A stretch of 64,000 bases of DNA. Source: Taudactylus pleione (Eukaryota > Chordata > Amphibia > Anura > Myobatrachidae). The position numbers were made by a program, and so were the translations under genes. The stretch lies in assembly GCA_031769625.1 (NCBI GenBank), contig JAUIMM010000169.1, positions 11,156,001 through 11,220,000 on the forward strand, given 5' to 3'. The notes under the pieces were generated by a model. The model had not been told where the DNA came from. It ran no database searches and saw only the letters and a program-made list of their open reading frames with translations. This document shows positions 53,501 through 56,250 of this stretch, in pieces (within the stretch, counting starts at the first letter, position 1; the number at the start of each line of letters is the position of its first letter).

Positions 53501-54987
53501 ATTGCATGATTACGATGTCTTAATCGTGCAATCGTACAGAGTAATCGGCTAGTGGATGGGCACCTTAAGACTTCTGCTTTATTATTGTTTTAGAGCCAAT
53601 ATTTAATGTAATTACTTTTCTAAGGCAGGGGAAACCTGCTTCTAGTTTTGTTTTATCAACTTGTATCACACACCACATATATTCCATATTTACTTACCTG
53701 ACAAAGTGTATTCCACAGATATCATTAATACCATTATTAACAACTTTGAAGATTTGCTTATCTACAGTGATAGTGAGTTAAACTTGTTTCTGTTTAAAGA
53801 GTAATTCCTCCTTTATAGTTACAGTACCATGGCAGAAAAGTGATAACCCCACTCAATATATGGGGGCTCAATAAAATTATTTCCCCAACAATGTAGAGGG
53901 GGAACTCCCAAGGAAGGTAATGAATCAGGTAAAAGGAGCAAGACGGGTAAGAAATGTGTGAGTTCATTAATAAAAAGAGCTCTGTAAACGTTGTGTTACC
54001 ATGCTTAATAGACAAGCCCTTGTTTAAGCATCTGTGTTCCCTGCTGTGTGTGTGTTCTTAGTCAGAGCAACATGGTTCCAATCAGTGTAACTTGTATTTC
54101 AAAGTATGGTAAGTCCCTTAAAAGTATAAAGTGCTAGGGGAAGCAGTCGGGAAGCCGACGGACGTAATCCCGACCGTCGGCTTCCCAACTGCTTAATCCC
54201 AGCAAGGCACTAATGACAGGCGTCGAAATCCCGACGCCTGTCATTAGACCTACACCAGGAGCCCGATACCCGGCATACCGAATGAAGGTAAGCCGCGCGG
54301 GGGGGGGAGGGTTAGGGGCTCCCGGGAGGGACTTAGGGTTAGGCACCCCCCCCCCGGGAGGTTAGGTTTAGGCTAGGGGAGGGGGTGTTAGGGTTAGGCA
54401 ACCCCTGGGGAAAGCTTAGAGTTAGGCACACCCCGGGGGGACTTAGGCTGCGGGGAAAGGGGGGTTAGGTTTAGGCACTTAGAGGGGGGTTAGGCACTTG
54501 GGGGGGGGAGGGGGGGGAGGTTAGGGTTAGGCATCCCTAAGGGAGGGTTAGTCTTAGTGGGTAGAATTAGGTTAGTTAGTACTTACCTTAGGACAACCGG
54601 GATTTCCTCCTGTCAGGATTTGAACCGTGCGGCCGGCGGTAAATCATACTGATTCCAGTGTTAGTGTAGGTTCCTACAAAAACATCTATATTTCTGCAGA
54701 GTTTGAAATCTATTAAACTATAGAACAGATAGATCAATAGATATGGTCTTAGTGTCAAAAGTGTGCACCTGTATCTTGGATTGTATATTGTATTTTCAGT
54801 CACAGTATTTTTGCACCTTTAAATGTGTTGGCAAATGATCATGTGCAGACTAACCTCCCTTCAAATGTAAAAATAAATGTATTGGAAACAGAATTGCAGA
54901 AGTCATTACAGAAATAAATTAAAACTTACTAATTCCCTTTTCCTTTGGGGCAATTTTCTCTAGGTCCTTTAGTTGGAAGACATCCTT
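5098..54987 (-). CDS. mnd1: MND1 meiotic recombination protein (Hop2-Mnd1 complex), six exons, 5' end off window
   Basis: MND1 pairs with HOP2/PSMC3IP in the nucleus of meiotic cells. The dimer stabilises DMC1 and RAD51 filaments and promotes capture of the homologous duplex during strand exchange. The exons are at 54987-54930, 51462-51314, 26058-25984, 15194-15080, 9472-9428 and 5204-5098 on the minus strand. Joined, they give 182 codons plus stop, matching vertebrate MND1 residues 24-205 without an indel (family length 205, from memory). Residues 24-92 form the winged-helix DNA-binding part ([45 protein letters not shown]). Residues 93-156 are heptad-rich coiled coil ([19 protein letters not shown]). 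The end is the conserved C-terminal segment ([24 protein letters not shown]). All junctions use GT-AG and the phases agree. Residues 1-23 were searched for up to 64000 and not found, so they are presumably upstream of the window. The gene exceeds 50 kb because its introns are full of transposons. Confidence 0.97.
6272..7090. repeat. unclassified non-autonomous element, ACCCGGGT-type
   Basis: The left part has CCCCTTTCAGTCAAAGTGAG, CCCAGGTTTTTGCC and GTGCGACCAGAGATTTTACT. The right part has GTCTGAAAGGGGTTGACCCG and AAAAACCCAGGATTTTGCAG. Related text recurs at 34020-34375 (CGCGATTTGGGTTATTCGAC, ACCCGGGTCACAC). Both regions carry repeated CCCGGGT/CCCAGG words and CCTTTCA at an edge, so they look like one MITE-like family. 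The exact ends and target duplication are not clear. Confidence 0.4.
7110..7530 (-). repeat. diverged relative of the GCCTGATTCAG MITE family
   Basis: CTCCCACAAATGCTTCCTGA followed by CTGTCAATCACATTGCAAG resembles, on the opposite strand, the core shared by the elements at 11989, 21066 and 24537 (GATTGACAGGAAGTGCCGTT). The ends are not visible. Confidence 0.3.
8046..8348 (+). mobile_element. L2-like LINE 3' end
   Basis: This has the typical tail: AATGTAAGCTCTCATGAGCA near the start, TGTAAGGCGCTGCGGAACAC, then GCCATATAAATAAAGGATAA and an AAT-rich repeat tail. Only the 3' untranslated part is present, as expected of a 5'-truncated LINE insertion or an L2-tailed SINE. Confidence 0.7.
8892..9032. 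mobile_element. foldback MITE with 25-bp perfect palindrome, TTA duplication
   Basis: The ends are CGGGCTAAATGTA and TTACATTTAGCC, flanked by TTA at 8889-8891 and 9033-9035. Inside, 8909-8933 and 8937-8961 are perfect 25-bp inverted arms around a 3-nt GAT loop. The right arm is longer than the left, so the left arm has lost an internal piece. The 3-bp TTA duplication suits the PIF/Harbinger superfamily. Confidence 0.75.
9180..9204 (+). repeat. poly(A) tract
   Basis: About 25 A. No retroposed gene is recognisable just upstream. Confidence 0.9.
9428..9472 (-). CDS. mnd1: mnd1 exon encoding residues 156-171
   Basis: This is a 45-nt exon. The acceptor is ATCACTTTCCAG followed by GTAAAGC; the donor is TGGACTG followed by GTAAGC. 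It encodes [15 protein letters not shown](D), the conserved bridge between the coiled coil and the C-terminal segment. It is too short to find without knowing the family. Confidence 0.97.
9595..9895. mobile_element. hAT miniature element
   Basis: The terminal inverted repeats are CAGTGGTTCCAAAACG and GTTTGGGAACCACTG. The flanking 8-mers are GTTTAGTT (9587-9594) and ATTTAGAT (9896-9903), a decayed 8-bp target duplication. There is no coding capacity. The pattern is classical for hAT elements. Confidence 0.85.
10425..10880 (+). mobile_element. telomere-motif MITE, copy 1
   Basis: The core (about 10505-10700) is C-rich and repeats CCTAACCCTAA at irregular spacing. It is flanked by arms with TCCCGACGAAGCAGGTAAGT on the left and GTGTCGGGATTAAG on the right. 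Six related copies occur in the window. The ends lie within the palindromic CCCGAC/GTCGGG arms but are only approximate. Confidence 0.65.
11410..11775 (-). mobile_element. telomere-motif MITE, copy 2
   Basis: The G-rich orientation has GGTTAGGGTTTAAGG and GGTTAGGGCTAGGC units (11525-11670). The arms are GCCGGAATCCCGACACC and GGATGCCAGCATCGGGATTC. GGTACTTACC at 11671 marks the inner edge of the right arm. Confidence 0.65.
11989..12520 (-). mobile_element. GGGCCTGATTCAG MITE (copy 1), AGT duplication
   Basis: The ends are GGGCCTGATCCAG and CTGAATCAGGACC, flanked by AGT on both sides (11986-11988 and 12521-12523). On the minus strand the interior carries GAGTGATTGACAGGAAGTGC and TTTACGGGTGGTGA, the core shared with the copies at 21066 and 24537. 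Three overlapping open frames cross it and are not genes. Confidence 0.75.
13059..13101. repeat. TA/CA microsatellite
   Basis: (TA)n passing directly into (CA)n. Confidence 0.95.
13704..13948. mobile_element. MITE with GTACACAC ends
   Basis: The left edge GAGTACACACTTGGATG mirrors the right edge ATATCCAATGTGTACCC. An inner GATATATTGTT/AACAATATATC hairpin is present. It resembles the AGGTGCGTACACACT Harbinger-type MITEs at 53229, 58068 and 60051. No clear target duplication was seen. The open frames on both strands here come from the inverted repeat. Confidence 0.5.
13975..14495 (+). mobile_element. telomere-motif MITE, copy 3
   Basis: CCTAACCCTAACC-type units run from about 14065 to 14340, including a poly(C) run. 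The arms are GTGAAGATCCCGACAGGGG and GGCATTTCGACCGTCGGCTT. The right arm is itself a hairpin (AAGCCAGCGGTCGGCATT paired with its complement). Confidence 0.65.
14800..14816 (-). repeat. poly(T) tract
   Basis: 17 T. No retroposed gene is recognisable beside it. Confidence 0.9.
15080..15194 (-). CDS. mnd1: mnd1 exon encoding residues 118-156
   Basis: The acceptor is TTATATCTTCTAG followed by GATGAGCG; the donor is GAGATTC followed by GTAAGT. The exon encodes [20 protein letters not shown] then [18 protein letters not shown], the leucine-zipper coiled coil that pairs with HOP2. It ends one base into the Arg156 codon. Confidence 0.98.
15752..16042 (-). mobile_element. L2-like LINE 3' end
   Basis: On the minus strand this ends in GCGCTGCAGAACACTTGTGG and CGCCATATAAATAAATG, the same tail type as 8046-8348. 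It begins near AGAATGTAAGCTCTTACGAG. It is a 5'-truncated fragment in the intron between the exons at 15194 and 25984. Confidence 0.7.
16726..18792 (+). pseudogene. PIF/Harbinger transposase pseudogene (two exons)
   Basis: Harbinger transposases cut DNA at 3-bp TWA targets and need the MADF/Myb-like partner to reach the ends. Exon 1 (about 16762-17174) carries the conserved N-terminal helices [20 protein letters not shown] and [20 protein letters not shown]. It is cut by TAA at 17104-17106 where the family usually has a coding triplet, then continues [17 protein letters not shown] to a GTAAGA donor at 17175. Exon 2 starts after TTCTAG at 18246 with [39 protein letters not shown] and [14 protein letters not shown]. 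The first catalytic Asp (GAIDGKH in the family) is Tyr (GAIYGKH), the Asp of VDVG is Gly, and several stops interrupt. The frame ends just after VDKID, before the usual C-terminus. The enzyme is dead. Confidence 0.9.
17470..17632. repeat. foldback inside the Harbinger intron
   Basis: CTCTATGATATATGGTGCTT through GAATAGGTCAATAA is mirrored by TTATTGACCTAGTAGAATC through GCACCATACATCATAGAG. These form an imperfect inverted repeat of roughly 55 bp per arm. It lies in the transposase intron and just past the stop of the antisense MADF gene. Confidence 0.7.
17667..19294 (-). pseudogene. Harbinger MADF-type DNA-binding protein pseudogene (two exons)
   Basis: This is the second Harbinger protein, which binds the element's ends and helps bring the transposase to the nucleus. 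The upstream exon (19294 to about 18790) follows the acceptor TTTTTTCTGATAG and reads [20 protein letters not shown] then CLW. A TGA and a 1-nt loss in an A run follow. The frame then continues through [40 protein letters not shown] and [10 protein letters not shown], a MADF signature. The downstream exon (18176 to 17667) follows TTTTTTTAACAG and reads [60 protein letters not shown] and a glutamine-rich end. The donor of the first exon and any exon upstream of 19294 are not certain. Confidence 0.85.
19300..20001. other. AT-rich stretch, no gene recognised
   Basis: This lies between the MADF exon and the minisatellite. The piece at 19813-19935 is more GC-rich and could be an upstream exon or leader of the MADF gene on the minus strand, but its reading frames show no family match. 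Confidence 0.4.
20002..20835. repeat. 26/27-bp minisatellite with a higher-order duplication
   Basis: The unit is ACACATTGGTGGTCAGTGGC plus ATATAT (26 bp) or ATAATA (27 bp). A block at 20002-20209 (about eight units, opening TTGGGGGTCTTTGG) is repeated at 20210-20391 with one 26-bp unit fewer. More diverged units (TCTGCGGCCTATAATAC) follow to about 20745. Two copies of a longer unit (CAGCAGGATATCACCAGGCA) close the array. Open frames on both strands are by-products. Confidence 0.95.
21066..21601 (+). mobile_element. GGGCCTGATTCAG MITE (copy 2), ATA duplication
   Basis: The ends are GGGCCTGATTCAGCAAGGAA and TTCCTTGCTGAATCAGGCC, flanked by ATA at 21063-21065 and 21602-21604. The interior carries GTGATTGACAGAAAGTGCCG, TTTGTGGGTGGTGACGGGGG and TTTCAGAGGCATGCATAATT, shared with copies 1 and 3. 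It is nested in the distal part of the putative Harbinger region. Confidence 0.85.
21700..23050. other. intron sequence, no feature recognised
   Basis: Unique-looking AT-rich intron. There is no coding motif, no tandem repeat and no clear transposon end. Confidence 0.5.
23056..23227. mobile_element. foldback MITE, TTA duplication
   Basis: Both halves read TTTACTAAAGTGAGAGTTT..., GGAGAAATTGCCCATAGCAG and CCAATCAGATT, against their near-perfect complement. It is flanked by TTA at 23053-23055 and 23228-23230. A second member sits at 52962-53134. Confidence 0.85.
23232..24536. other. intron sequence, no gene recognised
   Basis: The piece around 23905-24000 (GGGCCTGAGTGCAGTGGGCC) looks like transposon debris without definable ends. 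Nothing else is supported. Confidence 0.45.
24537..25121 (+). mobile_element. GGGCCTGATTCAG MITE (copy 3), TTA duplication
   Basis: The ends are GGGCCTGATTCAGACCCG and CGGGTCTGAATCAGGCCC, flanked by TTA at 24534-24536 and 25122-25124. The interior shares GAGTGACAGGAGATGCCGTT, TGTGGGTGGTAAC and TTTCAGAGGCGTGCATAATT with the copies at 21066 and 11989. Confidence 0.88.
25190..25980 (+). mobile_element. L1-like LINE, 3' fragment of ORF2 and 3' UTR
   Basis: Broken frames read [20 protein letters not shown] then PLVRYLC, the Cys-rich knuckle near the C-terminus of L1/Tx1-type ORF2 (CxxC, then HCxWxC). They continue to [17 protein letters not shown] and RKTILQNW. These ORF2 pieces lie at about 25215-25500 in shifting frames. 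The A-rich end (AATAATAAAAAAATTCAAG) reaches about 25980, immediately beside the mnd1 exon at 25984-26058. The insertion is antisense to mnd1 and heavily decayed. Confidence 0.65.
25984..26058 (-). CDS. mnd1: mnd1 exon encoding residues 93-117
   Basis: The acceptor is TTTTTTTTCCTTTAG followed by TTTACAGAAG. An alternative AG six bases in would drop two residues, and the first one keeps the family length. The exon is 25 codons: [20 protein letters not shown] then GRENT. The donor is ACG followed by GTACTT, a weak match to the GTRAGT consensus. An L1-like 3' end on the plus strand reaches to within a few bases of this donor. Confidence 0.93.
26147..27017. mobile_element. GGCCCGTATTCAATTT MITE, TAA duplication
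   Basis: The ends are GGCCCGTATTCAATTTAAGC and CTCAAATTGAATATGGCCC, flanked by TAA at 26144-26146 and 27018-27020. It contains a second pair of internal end-like motifs (CCCGTATTCAATATGG, CCAAATTGAATACGGG) and a perfect 24-bp palindrome at 26879-26902 (centre GCCTAGGC). The internal ends suggest one copy inserted into another of the same family. Confidence 0.82.
27521..27605. repeat. (TAGA)n microsatellite, about 21 units
   Basis: Uninterrupted ATAG repeats. The long open frames here on the minus strand (repeating YLSI) come from the tetranucleotide and do not indicate a gene. Confidence 0.98.
27606..29479. other. intron sequence, no gene recognised
   Basis: CAGTGGCATAACTAGGGGGG at 28908 looks like a hAT left end, but no matching right end or 8-bp duplication was found. 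A poly(G) run lies at about 29257-29273. The rest is unremarkable. Confidence 0.45.
29480..29517. repeat. TA microsatellite
   Basis: Pure (TA)n. Confidence 0.95.
29593..29624 (-). ncRNA. hammerhead-like motif (Penelope-type repeat end)
   Basis: On the minus strand CTGATGA is followed by a stem (GAGTTT...AAACTC, loop TGTATT) and then GAAAC. These are the two conserved core boxes of a hammerhead ribozyme joined by stem II, with one extra C before the stem. Stem III and a cleavage triplet could not be assigned with confidence. Penelope-like retroelements are known to carry such ribozymes, and this is inferred to be the trace of one. Confidence 0.4.
29690..30035. repeat. about 35-bp minisatellite, about 10 units
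   Basis: Imperfect units of TGATGGTGTGCTGAGAGATG followed by ACGCAGGGGGAGA. Unit length varies between about 30 and 40 bp. Long open frames on both strands are by-products. Confidence 0.92.
30467..31226 (-). mobile_element. solo LTR with perfect 5-bp duplication
   Basis: On the minus strand the element begins TGTCACGGCCAGGGTTTC and ends CCAGAACATTACA. The plus-strand flanks are TCACC at 30462-30466 and 31227-31231. The length is 760 bp. TATTTAGG and TTGCCAGTGCAACG (about 30940) mark a likely promoter and start region. CACCACCCCGGGTCCACAAC is shared with the LTR at 59488. No internal retroviral or gypsy coding sequence is attached, so it is a solo LTR left by recombination. It also contains a short tandem duplication (AGTCCAGCTGGGAGTGAAAT). 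Confidence 0.9.
31330..31670 (+). mobile_element. L2-like LINE 3' end
   Basis: The tail is GTGAAGCACCTTGAGTTCTT, then GCGCTATATAAATAAAATT and a TTA repeat. Upstream is a repeated CTGTATTATG phrase. The 5' limit is approximate. Confidence 0.6.
31680..32990. other. intron sequence, no gene recognised
   Basis: No motif, tandem repeat or element end was identified. Confidence 0.5.
32998..33795 (+). mobile_element. LTR-like element, ends uncertain
   Basis: TGTCACTGAGCATGGAGATG may be the left end. CCCTATAAAATTCC (TATA-like) is followed about 35 bp later by TTGCCAGTACAACG, the same promoter-plus-start arrangement as in the LTRs at 30467 and 59488. AATAAAGACATTC near 33710 is a plausible poly(A) signal. 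Between them lies a degenerate run of TCAACATCGG phrases (33440-33660). No flanking duplication could be confirmed. Confidence 0.5.
34020..34375. repeat. ACCCGGGT-type non-autonomous element
   Basis: CAACCCGGGTGAAC, TCGACCCGGGTCACAC, AATAACCCAGGTCCAGCC and GACCCAGGTTGGACCCCGGA recur. The right edge is GAGTGAAAGGGATA. It resembles the region at 6272-7090. Confidence 0.45.
34376..35089. other. intron sequence, no feature recognised
   Basis: AT-rich. No gene, repeat array or transposon end is visible. Confidence 0.5.
35090..35470 (-). mobile_element. telomere-motif MITE, copy 4
   Basis: GGTTAGGGTTAGGC-type units (35205-35375) lie between the arms AGAATCCCGACTGCCGGC and GGTGTCGAGATGCCG. Confidence 0.65.
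36193..36699. mobile_element. hAT non-autonomous element, perfect 8-bp duplication
   Basis: The ends are CAGCGTTTTCAACCACTG and GGTTGAAATCACTG. CTCTACAG occurs at 36185-36192 and 36700-36707. There is no transposase. GTGTGCCGTGAG lies inside both ends (36228 and 36666). A T-rich stretch with repeated GGGGCCA phrases fills the middle. Confidence 0.93.
36785..37215 (+). mobile_element. telomere-motif MITE, copy 5
   Basis: The left arm GAGATCCCGACACCCGGTGG runs into TAAGTATCC. The C-rich core holds many GGTGCCTAACCCTAACC units (36840-37155). The right arm is GTGTCGGGATTTAGACCGGC. Confidence 0.68.
37216..37944. other. intron sequence, no feature recognised
   Basis: No gene or repeat family identified. 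Confidence 0.5.
37945..38104. mobile_element. foldback MITE (GGGAGATGTACTAAG ends)
   Basis: GATGTACTAAGCCTTGGAGA on the left is mirrored by TCTCCAAGGCTTAGTACATC on the right. An inner pair, GTACCAACCAATCAGCT and AGCTGATTGGTTGGTAC, is also complementary. Confidence 0.85.
38719..39250. mobile_element. multi-hairpin MITE (GGGGCCCAT ends)
   Basis: The ends GGGGCCCATGTATTAA and TTTGATAAATGGGCCCC are flanked by TAT on both sides. Inside are consecutive hairpins: CGTATTTTGCAATGCGATC with its partner near 38780, AGCTGCGAACGC/GGCGTTAGCT, a perfect CAATATCGGGAAT/ATTCCCGATATTG, a perfect CCCCCATAG/CTATGGGGG, and CCCCGAAAAC/GTTTTCGGGG extended by TTTGAGGTAAA. Non-coding. Confidence 0.8.
39426..41041 (+). 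mobile_element. Tc1/mariner element (copy B), nearly intact
   Basis: TA (39424-39425) is followed by CAGCGCCTTGCAAAAGTATT. The right end GCATGGCACTG is followed by TA (41042-41043). IR/DR motifs GTATTCACCCC (outer) and GTAATCACCCCC (inner, about 39634) lie 200 bp apart, with mirror copies at about 40822 and 41015. A poly(G) expansion of about 17 G sits in the right outer repeat. It is close to copy A in sequence and orientation and lies in the 25-kb mnd1 intron. Elements of this type are widespread in fish, lampreys and frogs and have a record of horizontal transfer. Confidence 0.95.
39802..40815 (+). pseudogene. Tc1 transposase pseudogene (copy B)
   Basis: This is a DD34E Tc1 transposase, the better preserved copy. 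It starts [20 protein letters not shown]. One extra A in the A run of TTATAAAAAAAATATCC (about 39870-39878) shifts the frame. From there a continuous frame runs from [16 protein letters not shown] to the catalytic [20 protein letters not shown] and [11 protein letters not shown], with exactly 34 residues between the second D and the E. At about 40670 one A is lost (CGGAACC against TGGAAACC in copy A), and a TAG follows at 40695-40697. The last part ([26 protein letters not shown], stop 40813-40815) is otherwise readable. Two single-base indels and one stop are enough to inactivate it. Confidence 0.94.
41190..41684 (-). mobile_element. L2-like LINE, ORF2 C-terminus and 3' UTR
   Basis: On the minus strand, broken frames match the end of L2-type ORF2: a decayed LWNSLP motif ([12 protein letters not shown] in one frame), then TLQTFK and LKTHLF-like residues in another. 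The 3' UTR follows (GCAAGCAGGGCCCCTTGCCT, CACTTTACAATTGGGAAC reversed, AATAATAATTG tail at 41196). The upstream part is at 43315-43526, separated by insertions and a deletion. Confidence 0.7.
41685..41925. mobile_element. MITE with GGGGAATTCAATT ends, hairpin-rich
   Basis: GGGGAATTCAATTGCAGGCG and CTCCTAATTGAATTCTCC bound the element. Nested inverted pairs include GGCGAAGGGTGC/GCACCCTTCGCC and TCGCTCAAAA/TTTTGAGCGA around CACTACCCTATGGGGTAGTG. It is inserted in the L2 remnant. Confidence 0.75.
42050..42790. repeat. G-rich degenerate tandem array (period about 75-80 bp)
   Basis: Repeating phrases are GGTAGATAGCAGCTGGGGCA, GTACTGGGGGCAAGGAGGG and TTAGGGGCAGGCA. The proline-, alanine- and serine-rich open frames on the minus strand come from this array. 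Confidence 0.8.
42960..43195. repeat. 27-bp GC-rich minisatellite carrying ATTGG boxes
   Basis: Units are CATTGGCTGGGGGAGACGCC followed by GCGTACC, about eight in number. ATTGG (CCAAT reversed) is present in the later units. A related, more decayed array lies at 58880-58940 on the opposite strand. Confidence 0.85.
43315..43526 (-). mobile_element. L2-like LINE, reverse-transcriptase N-terminal fragment
   Basis: The minus-strand frame reads [20 protein letters not shown] then [20 protein letters not shown], the conserved start of an L2/jockey-type reverse transcriptase (ITPxLKKP..DPxxxSNYRPVSxLP). The catalytic palm (YADD region) is missing between here and 41684. The MITE at 43527 cuts the upstream side. 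Confidence 0.8.
43527..43833. mobile_element. MITE with GGGGCAATTCAATTCAG ends
   Basis: The left edge GGGGCAATTCAATTCAGCGC and right edge ACACTGAATTGAAT are complementary over about 14 bp. Inner complementary words (GTTAAGCC/GGCTTAAC type) occur. It is related in style to 41685-41925. Confidence 0.6.
44238..44757 (+). mobile_element. serial-hairpin MITE (GGGCCTGATTCAG type), copy 1
   Basis: The ends are GAGCCGGATTCAGACCC and GGCTCTGAATCAGGGCC. Almost the whole body is a row of eleven hairpins. Among them are GCGCATGCGCACGACGGAG with its exact complement, CAAAGGGGGCGTGCTGTC with its exact complement, AGTGATTTTGGCTCT/AGAGCCAAAATCACT (44535-44567), GCGATGGTC/GACCATCGC, and the 16-bp palindrome CTCCATAATTATGGAG. 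The copy at 60637-61149 has the same hairpins in inverse order. Non-coding; the many overlapping open frames are by-products of GC-rich inverted repeats. Confidence 0.85.
44760..45538. other. intron sequence, no feature recognised
   Basis: AT-rich, without gene or element ends. Confidence 0.5.
45539..47539. mobile_element. DNA transposon with about 450-bp inverted ends, family unknown
   Basis: The left end GGGTCATTCCACACCAAATC is mirrored by GATTTAATGCGGAACGACCC at the right. The similarity of 45539-45860 to the complement of 47215-47539 is continuous (for example AGAGAGTTGGGCAAG then GTCTCATTTTAAACCT, and CATATGATATATAA-type text). The centre has a 92-codon frame at 46116-46394 without recognisable motifs. 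No transposase was seen. The target duplication is unclear. Confidence 0.75.
47897..48923. mobile_element. hAT non-autonomous element, 8-bp duplication
   Basis: It begins CAGGGGTGGGCAATTATTTC and ends GTTTTGTCATCCCCTA. The flanks TATTATGA (47889-47896) and CATTATGA (48924-48931) differ at one base. GGGCCACA phrases lie inside both ends, as in Charlie-like elements. An internal hairpin (TCATCAGTGACACAGTCACA against TGTGACTGTGTCAACTGATG) lies near 48715-48765. No transposase remains. Confidence 0.85.
49050..49490 (-). mobile_element. Penelope-like repeat end (probable)
   Basis: The stretch ends, on the plus strand, at the hammerhead-like motif 49441-49467. It has no coding frame. Assignment rests on that motif only. 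Confidence 0.3.
49441..49467 (-). ncRNA. hammerhead-like motif
   Basis: The minus strand reads GGAAGAGAGGTGAACCTCTC then GAAACGC: a stem (GAGAGG/CCTCTC, loop TGAA) joined to GAAAC. The CTGATGA box is decayed to GGGGAAG. It is weaker than 29593-29624. Confidence 0.3.
49800..51313. other. intron sequence, no feature recognised
   Basis: No gene, array or transposon ends recognised up to the exon at 51314. Confidence 0.5.
51314..51462 (-). CDS. mnd1: mnd1 exon encoding residues 43-92
   Basis: The acceptor is ATTTCTGACAG followed by CATCCATGTC; the donor is GAGAGTCAG followed by GTAATT. The exon encodes the rest of the winged-helix domain, with [37 protein letters not shown] and a basic [11 protein letters not shown] leading into the coiled coil. 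It ends in phase 0. A 25-kb intron follows. Confidence 0.98.
52133..52965. repeat. 39-bp minisatellite, about 21 units
   Basis: The unit is ATGGGATGTGTTACCGCTCC followed by TGGTGTATTTGGGCCTCCC. Because 39 is divisible by three and the unit lacks stops in several frames, long open frames appear on both strands (up to 282 codons, with 13-residue repeats such as [13 protein letters not shown] and [13 protein letters not shown]). Two units near 52720 and 52840 are 36 bp, losing GTG. The array lies in the mnd1 intron, 670 bp from the exon at 51314-51462. There is no sign of a start, signal peptide or unique flanking domain, so it is not called as a gene. Confidence 0.97.
52962..53134. mobile_element. 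foldback MITE (TATATTTACTAAA ends)
   Basis: TATATTTACTAAACTG is mirrored by GCACTTTAGTAAATATA, with inner arms GGAGATGTTGCCCATAGCAA and GCTATGGGCAACATCTCC. It is the same family as 23056-23227. It lies flush against the end of the 39-bp minisatellite. Confidence 0.85.
53229..53565. mobile_element. multi-hairpin Harbinger-type MITE, TAA duplication
   Basis: The ends are AGGTGCCCATCCACTAGC and GGCTAGTGGATGGGCACCT, with TAA at 53226-53228 and 53566-53568. Hairpins include a perfect 19-bp stem ATGTCGGAAACGACCAGCG with its complement, GTACGATTAC/GTAATCGTAC, and GATTGCA.GATTA with its partner. Confidence 0.88.
54145..54655 (-). mobile_element. telomere-motif MITE, copy 6
   Basis: The left arm is a chain of hairpins (GTCGGGAAGCCGACGG with its complement, and ATGACAGGCGTCGAAATC with its complement) ending GAAGGTAAGCC. 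The G-rich core (54300-54570) carries GGTTAGGGTTAGGC units. The right arm starts TAGTACTTACC. Confidence 0.7.
54930..54987 (-). CDS. mnd1: mnd1 exon encoding residues 24-43
   Basis: The acceptor is TCTCTACATGCAG followed by AAGGATGTC; the donor is GGAATTA followed by GTAAGT. The exon encodes [19 protein letters not shown] plus the first base of codon 43. This is the first helix-turn region of the winged-helix domain. It is the most 5' exon in the window and begins in phase 0 after residue 23. Confidence 0.97.
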
Positions 54988-55184
54988 CTGCATGTAGAGA
55001 AACAATAGAGAAGTTTGGAAACAACTAACCATAGTCCCAAAAGCAGTTAGTAATTTATATTGGCGCAATACACCACCAACAGTCTTACATACAGGGTGAC
55101 ATGGATAAAGGAAATCATCAGCAGACAAATACCCGGCTATCATTGTGCTATTTGAAAAAAAAAATTATATAATACACACACACA

Positions 55185-55224
<40 letters not shown>

Positions 55225-55234
55225 TACACATATA

Positions 55235-55645
55235 CAGGTTTAGTCTCCCATATCCAAATATTTCGAAATATTCCGAAATACGGAATATTTTTAGCATGAC
55301 TGAGATAGTGAAATCTTTGATTTTTGATGGTTCAATGTACACAGACTTTGTTTAAGGCACAAAATTATAAAATATAAAGTCTAAAATGACCTATAGGCTG
55401 TGTGTATAAGGTGTATATGAAACAAAAATGAATTTCACTTATGTACACAAACTTTGTTTGAACCACAAAATTATTGAAAGTATTTTATAAAATTACCTTC
55501 AGGCTGTGTGTATAAGGTGTATATAACACATAAATGCATTCTGTGTTTAGATTTGGGCACCATTCCTAAGACATTTCATTATGGTATGCAAATATTCCAA
55601 AATAAGTAATATTCCAATATCCAAAATACCCCTGGTCTCAACCTG
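55235..55645. mobile_element. Tigger/pogo-like MITE, TA duplication
   Basis: The ends are CAGGTTTAGTCTCCCATATC and CCCCTGGTCTCAACCTG, flanked by TA at 55233-55234 and 55646-55647. TATTCCGAAATACGGAATAT-type words lie inside the left end. A 106-bp stretch is tandemly doubled (TGTACACAGACTTTGTTT at 55336 and TGTACACAAACTTTGTTT at 55442). Similar CAGGTTGAG-ended elements are known across vertebrates. Confidence 0.8.
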
Positions 55646-55663
55646 TATTTTATATTATATTAT

Positions 55664-55668
<5 letters not shown>

Positions 55669-55702
<34 letters not shown>
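55669..55702. repeat. TA microsatellite
   Basis: Follows a TATTATAT run directly right of the Tigger-like MITE. Confidence 0.95.
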
Positions 55703-55705
<3 letters not shown>

Positions 55706-55781
55706 TGCGTTACATATATACCTGGCGTTGGTTAATTGGACCCCAACCATTCGATTAGGCAACCCAGACCAATCATCACCC

Positions 55782-56250
55782 CTCTGTGAAGTTTTCGTCC
55801 AAATCCATCTATTGGAAGGCCCAGAACAGGCTTCCCGGGTCAAAGTTCTGCCCAACACGCCCAGGTCAATGTTCTGCCCAGCGTACACCAATGGGAGGTC
55901 TGACCACACCTCATCCCCCTAGTATGTCTCCTGGGATCCAATGTTACCACTCTGTGAAGTTTTCGGCCAAATCCATCCAGTGGTAGGCTCAGAACAGGCT
56001 CCCAGGGTCAAAAGTTCTGCCCACGTACACCAACAGGAGGTCCGACCGGGACCTCAACCCCCTAGTATGTCTTCTGGGATCCAAAGTTAATACTCTGAAG
56101 TTTTTGTCCAAAATTACGTGATGTTGTCCAAATCTATCCAGTGGAAGACCCCAAACAGGCTGCCTGGGTCAAAGTTCTGCTTGGCCCATTCCGTCAAGAG
56201 GTCCGACTGGTACACTAACCACCCTAAAACCCAAATTAGTATCCAACTGG
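55782..56250. repeat. tandem repeat, three units of about 145-170 bp
   Basis: CTCTGTGAAGTTTTCG, then CCAAATCCATC, GGTCAAAGTTCTGCCC, AGGTC.GACC, CCCCCTAGTATGTCT and CTGGGATCCAA recur with starts at 55782, 55950 and 56093. The units are diverged and the third is shorter. The source is unknown and the array abuts a TA microsatellite. Confidence 0.85.
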
